From positions 6,978,001 through 7,042,000 of the forward strand of contig NC_091114.1 of NCBI RefSeq assembly GCF_024713975.1: a DNA stretch of 64,000 nt. Reading direction: 5' to 3'. Positions within the stretch are counted from its first letter, which is position 1. Every line of letters begins with the position of its first letter. The translations under genes and the position numbers were made by a program. The DNA is from Paralichthys olivaceus. Taxonomy: Eukaryota > Chordata > Actinopteri > Pleuronectiformes > Paralichthyidae. This document shows, in pieces, positions 61,587-64,000 of this stretch. The notes under the pieces are model-generated. The model saw only the letters and a list, made by a program, of their open reading frames with translations. It was not told the origin of the DNA and ran no database searches.

Positions 61587-62100
61587 ATGGCTAAAGAACG
61601 TTACGCAGCAGTTTTAAGTCCAGTGTCTGATCAGCTACGAGATGCTAGGCTACAGCTAGCGCCTCATTACAGTACTTCCGGTTTGACAGGTCGCATCGTC
61701 AATTAACGTCAGAACTCGAGTTTCCTTCGTCTTCAACCGCGACGACGTCAACACAAACGTAAACAGACACGAGTGGGACTAGTGTCACAGTCAACTATTG
61801 TTTCTGGAAGTTTTTCTTCTCACCTGAGAGTTGAGGGTCGACGTGCGCCGTTAAACCCCACCCCCCCAAAAAATAAATAAACAAGCTCTAACGTTGTCTC
61901 CAGCTCGTGTAAAAGACTCTTCTTCGTGTAGTAATCGATATATTCCTCAAAAGTTTTCAATAGAACCGCTAAAAAATCAATAAATATACAGTTATTAGCG
62001 GTGACACACCGCCGGAAAAAACACAGAAACAGGTGATTCGCCAATGACGTACAGGTGTGCAGGGCGGAACCGGAAATTACGGGGGTGCATCTCCAACAAC
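61587..62100. promoter_or_regulatory. CpG-containing promoter-like block, copy 2
   Basis: Same motifs as copy 1, with CCAATGACGT at 62041-62050 and CCGGAA just after. It is the nearest CpG-rich block upstream of the third gene's presumed first exon. The - strand donor lies at 61824. A - strand frame of 96 codons (61820-62110) is open here but is cut short in copy 1 by one missing A near 58376. Confidence 0.45.
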
Positions 62101-62210
62101 AAACTTTCACAACAACAACAATAATGATAATTCATAATAATAAAAATAATAGTTATAATAAAAAACAGATTGTAATACCCGTGAGGCGAAGAAATGAAAT
62201 AAAGATGATT

Positions 62211-62569
62211 ATCATTTCAGGAAAGTGATCTCAAAGGTTGAGGTGACAAAACATAACTGGGAGAAATAGAAGTGATGAAATTGTTTACAGATCACTGCTG
62301 TGAGGATGAAATGTATGTGAATTGAAAGAGAGAGATATGAAACTTATTGACATTTGTCGTTTACAGCAAGAACGGAATTCAACTCTGCAAGGTGAAAAGG
62401 GCAGATGTGAAGACAAAAAAAACTGGAGGCTTGTTGGATTTGCCTCCAAATAAAGACAGAAAGTTAAAGTTGGGTTTGAACCAAGTGACAAATGACGTCT
62501 TGAAGGTCAAGTCACGCACACCGCCGCTCCACGTTTTGCTTTCTAATCGTTGACCCCGCACTTAGCCAG
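62211..62569 (+). other. Upstream region and probable non-coding first exon of the third gene
   Basis: A GC-richer stretch with a CRE (AATGACGTC near 62491) ends at a strong donor CTTAGCCAG|GTAAGTAC at 62570. The start of transcription is not defined. An acceptor-like TCGTTTACAG near 62366 could make it an internal exon instead. Confidence 0.4.
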
Positions 62570-62700
62570 GTAAGTACCTGTTAAGCCTCTCTGATGGAAG
62601 AAGGTCAAGAGAGGAGAGAGGAGGTGCTTCGTCCCAAAGCACGACGAAGAGAAGCACAGCCGGGCTCCTCAATTTCTTGTTTTCTTATCTCACCGTTTAG

Positions 62701-62714
62701 GAGAGGAAGATAAG
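62701..62714 (+). other. Possible 14-nt non-coding microexon of the third gene
   Basis: GAGAGGAAGATAAG lies between an acceptor with a good pyrimidine tract (CTCACCGTTTAG) and a donor GTAAGC. Confidence 0.3.
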
Positions 62715-62844
62715 GTAAGCAAACTGCAGTGAAGTACAGATGGGGAATGAATGATTTGCAATTAAATTGTTTTCATAAATAGGCCTTTAAACCATTTGCA
62801 ACCCCCCATAAACAACTCTCAAAATATTTGTGTTCATCCACAGC

Positions 62845-63334
62845 ATGTCCAAGACAGGAGAGAGGACCCCCTCCACAACTTCTGTCAACTCTGTGGTGTC
62901 AACAGACAGGTACATTAACACTCTTGTAAAAATCTCACTGTGCTTTTCTGTATTTGACACTGGTACATCTATCTAAGTGTTTGGTTGATGGCCCTGTTAA
63001 TGCTTGATTCCAAACTTGTCTATACAAAGGGTAAATACGTTAAAAAGTGTTAACGTGACAATAAAAGTAATTCTTCTTCTTCTTCTTCTAAAAAAGGCAA
63101 CAATATTCTTCTTTTCTTGAAAGTATTCATCTAAGTTTTTAAGAAGGTTTCCTAATATTTGACGATAATGCAAAATGTGCATTATTATTATATTTTCTTC
63201 ATTTTAGCAAAGATGGAATCTCCCCAACGGGTTCAGTCTCTGAAACACCCAAGAAATCTTCAAAGAAATCCAAAAAAACCACGGAGAGTATGAACAAAGT
63301 CTACAACACCTTGCTCAACAGTGTTTTTGGAGCG
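62845..63334 (+). CDS. Unidentified protein, N-terminal two coding exons (runs off the window)
   Basis: Exon 62844-62909 (acceptor CATCCACAG, ATG at 62845, donor ACAG|GTACAT) joins in frame to exon 63208-63334 (acceptor TTCATTTTAG, donor GCG|GTGAGT). Together they give 64 residues with no stop. The start reads MSKTGERTPSTTSVNS, followed by a Ser/Thr-rich stretch, a basic cluster PKKSSKKSKK and ESMNKVYNTLLNSVFGA, which could start a helix. The Ser/Lys-rich, disordered-looking N-terminus gives no family call. Synteny with human (NAA38, CYB5D1, CHD3 follow TMEM88) does not help: it does not look like the start of any of these. Clean splice sites and phase make it a real gene in my view. Confidence 0.65.
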
Positions 63335-64000
63335 GTGAGTAGCTGACTCCCATATTTTGTGAGGCACATATGCTGTATTTATGAAGTGGACACTCTCCCA
63401 CTGCTGTGATATTTAACCTTTGACTGCACGGTGACTTTAAGGTTTTATATGTGGTAATATCTGTCATTTTAATACATCCTGCAACACTGAAAACATTTTC
63501 ATAAAAGTTTGTTTTTGCACCGATGAAACTTACTGATAATTTAAAGTATAGATTTTTTAAATAACAGCCATACACTGAGAGAAGATTTCAAATTTCTAAA
63601 ATATAGATATAGATCATTAGCTGTACGTCAGACATAAAACATCATGCAGGAGCGAGGTGGAAGTCAGGCCATGAACTTACAGCCTCATGCCTGATCTTTC
63701 TGGAGCTGCTAAGCCTGGTGTTGCTACAGTATTAGCAGCTCGTTAGTTGGGGATTATTGTCACATTTCATTTGGGTCATGCAGTTGAAGAGCACAACCAA
63801 ACAACTTAGTTGCTTCAATTTGTAAACGCACGTATGTATCGTTGTGCTGCACAGGACAATAACAGGTGATTAATGATTACCATACTCTGCATGCTGTAGC
63901 TACACATTCTCATATATCACCATCCATCCCCGTTATTGTATATTGTTCCCATATTTAAAGTTGTACAGTGGTTGAAAATCTATGACATTATAGGCATTAC
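63335..64000. other. Intron of the third gene, no feature seen
   Basis: AT-rich sequence with no convincing exon or repeat up to the window end. Confidence 0.5.

Larger units (their letters stand above)
58741..62210. repeat. Segmental duplication, copy 2 (lacks tmem88 exon 2)
   Basis: Same order as copy 1, but the interval matching 54633-55650 (about 1,018 bp, including tmem88 exon 2) is replaced by about 8 nt at 59123-59130. A segment of about 54 bp near 59232-59286 is absent from copy 1. Over most of its length it is offset from copy 1 by 3,536 bp. A 78-bp spacer (58663-58740) separates the copies. Confidence 0.93.

Noticed and set aside
63065..63092. TTC microsatellite as a functional element
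   Set aside because: Short simple repeat in an intron; nothing further to support a role.

Overview
The window is vertebrate nuclear DNA, almost certainly from a teleost fish. It has spliced genes with GT-AG introns, fish-type SINEs and MITEs, a hAT transposon, an snRNA gene pair and a very large satellite. Two genes are recognisable and form the conserved neighbourhood kdm6b - tmem88 (KDM6B and TMEM88 are neighbours on human 17p13). All genes I could read with confidence run on the + strand. The exceptions are two U1 snRNA genes on the - strand.

Layout. (1) 170-8421: the last twelve coding exons of kdm6b, covering the linker, JmjC demethylase domain, GATA-like zinc domain and stop. Its introns hold a MITE, a SINE and a hAT element whose 3' half was later tandemly multiplied to five copies. 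(2) 8422-11509: 3' UTR, two polyadenylation signals and an unrecognised two-exon reading frame. (3) 11510-47236: about 36 kb dominated by a 38-bp satellite, roughly 290 units in one orientation followed by roughly 605 in the opposite one. Near the inversion point lie a 229-bp copy of the kdm6b 3' end and a 1.3-kb ATCTCTA-type minisatellite. (4) 47237-48420: decayed relatives of the same 38-bp unit and a dispersed repeat. (5) 49600-55504: tmem88, with a probable non-coding first exon and two coding exons ending in the Dishevelled-binding VWV tail. (6) 54263-62210: a tandem segmental duplication. Each copy carries a U1 snRNA gene with PSE, 3' box and ZNF143-like distal element, plus a promoter-like block. 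The second copy has lost about 1 kb that would have contained tmem88 exon 2. (7) 62500-64000: the 5' end of a third + strand gene I do not recognise.

Functionally, kdm6b (H3K27 demethylase) and tmem88 (Wnt/Dishevelled inhibitor) are both developmental regulators, but nothing in the sequence shows that they are co-regulated. The most unusual parts are the inverted satellite, with its higher-order structure, CpG decay and captured gene end, and the recent duplication of a U1 gene with compensatory stem changes. Exon coordinates come from reading splice signals and protein similarity by eye. Repeat identities and unit counts are estimates.
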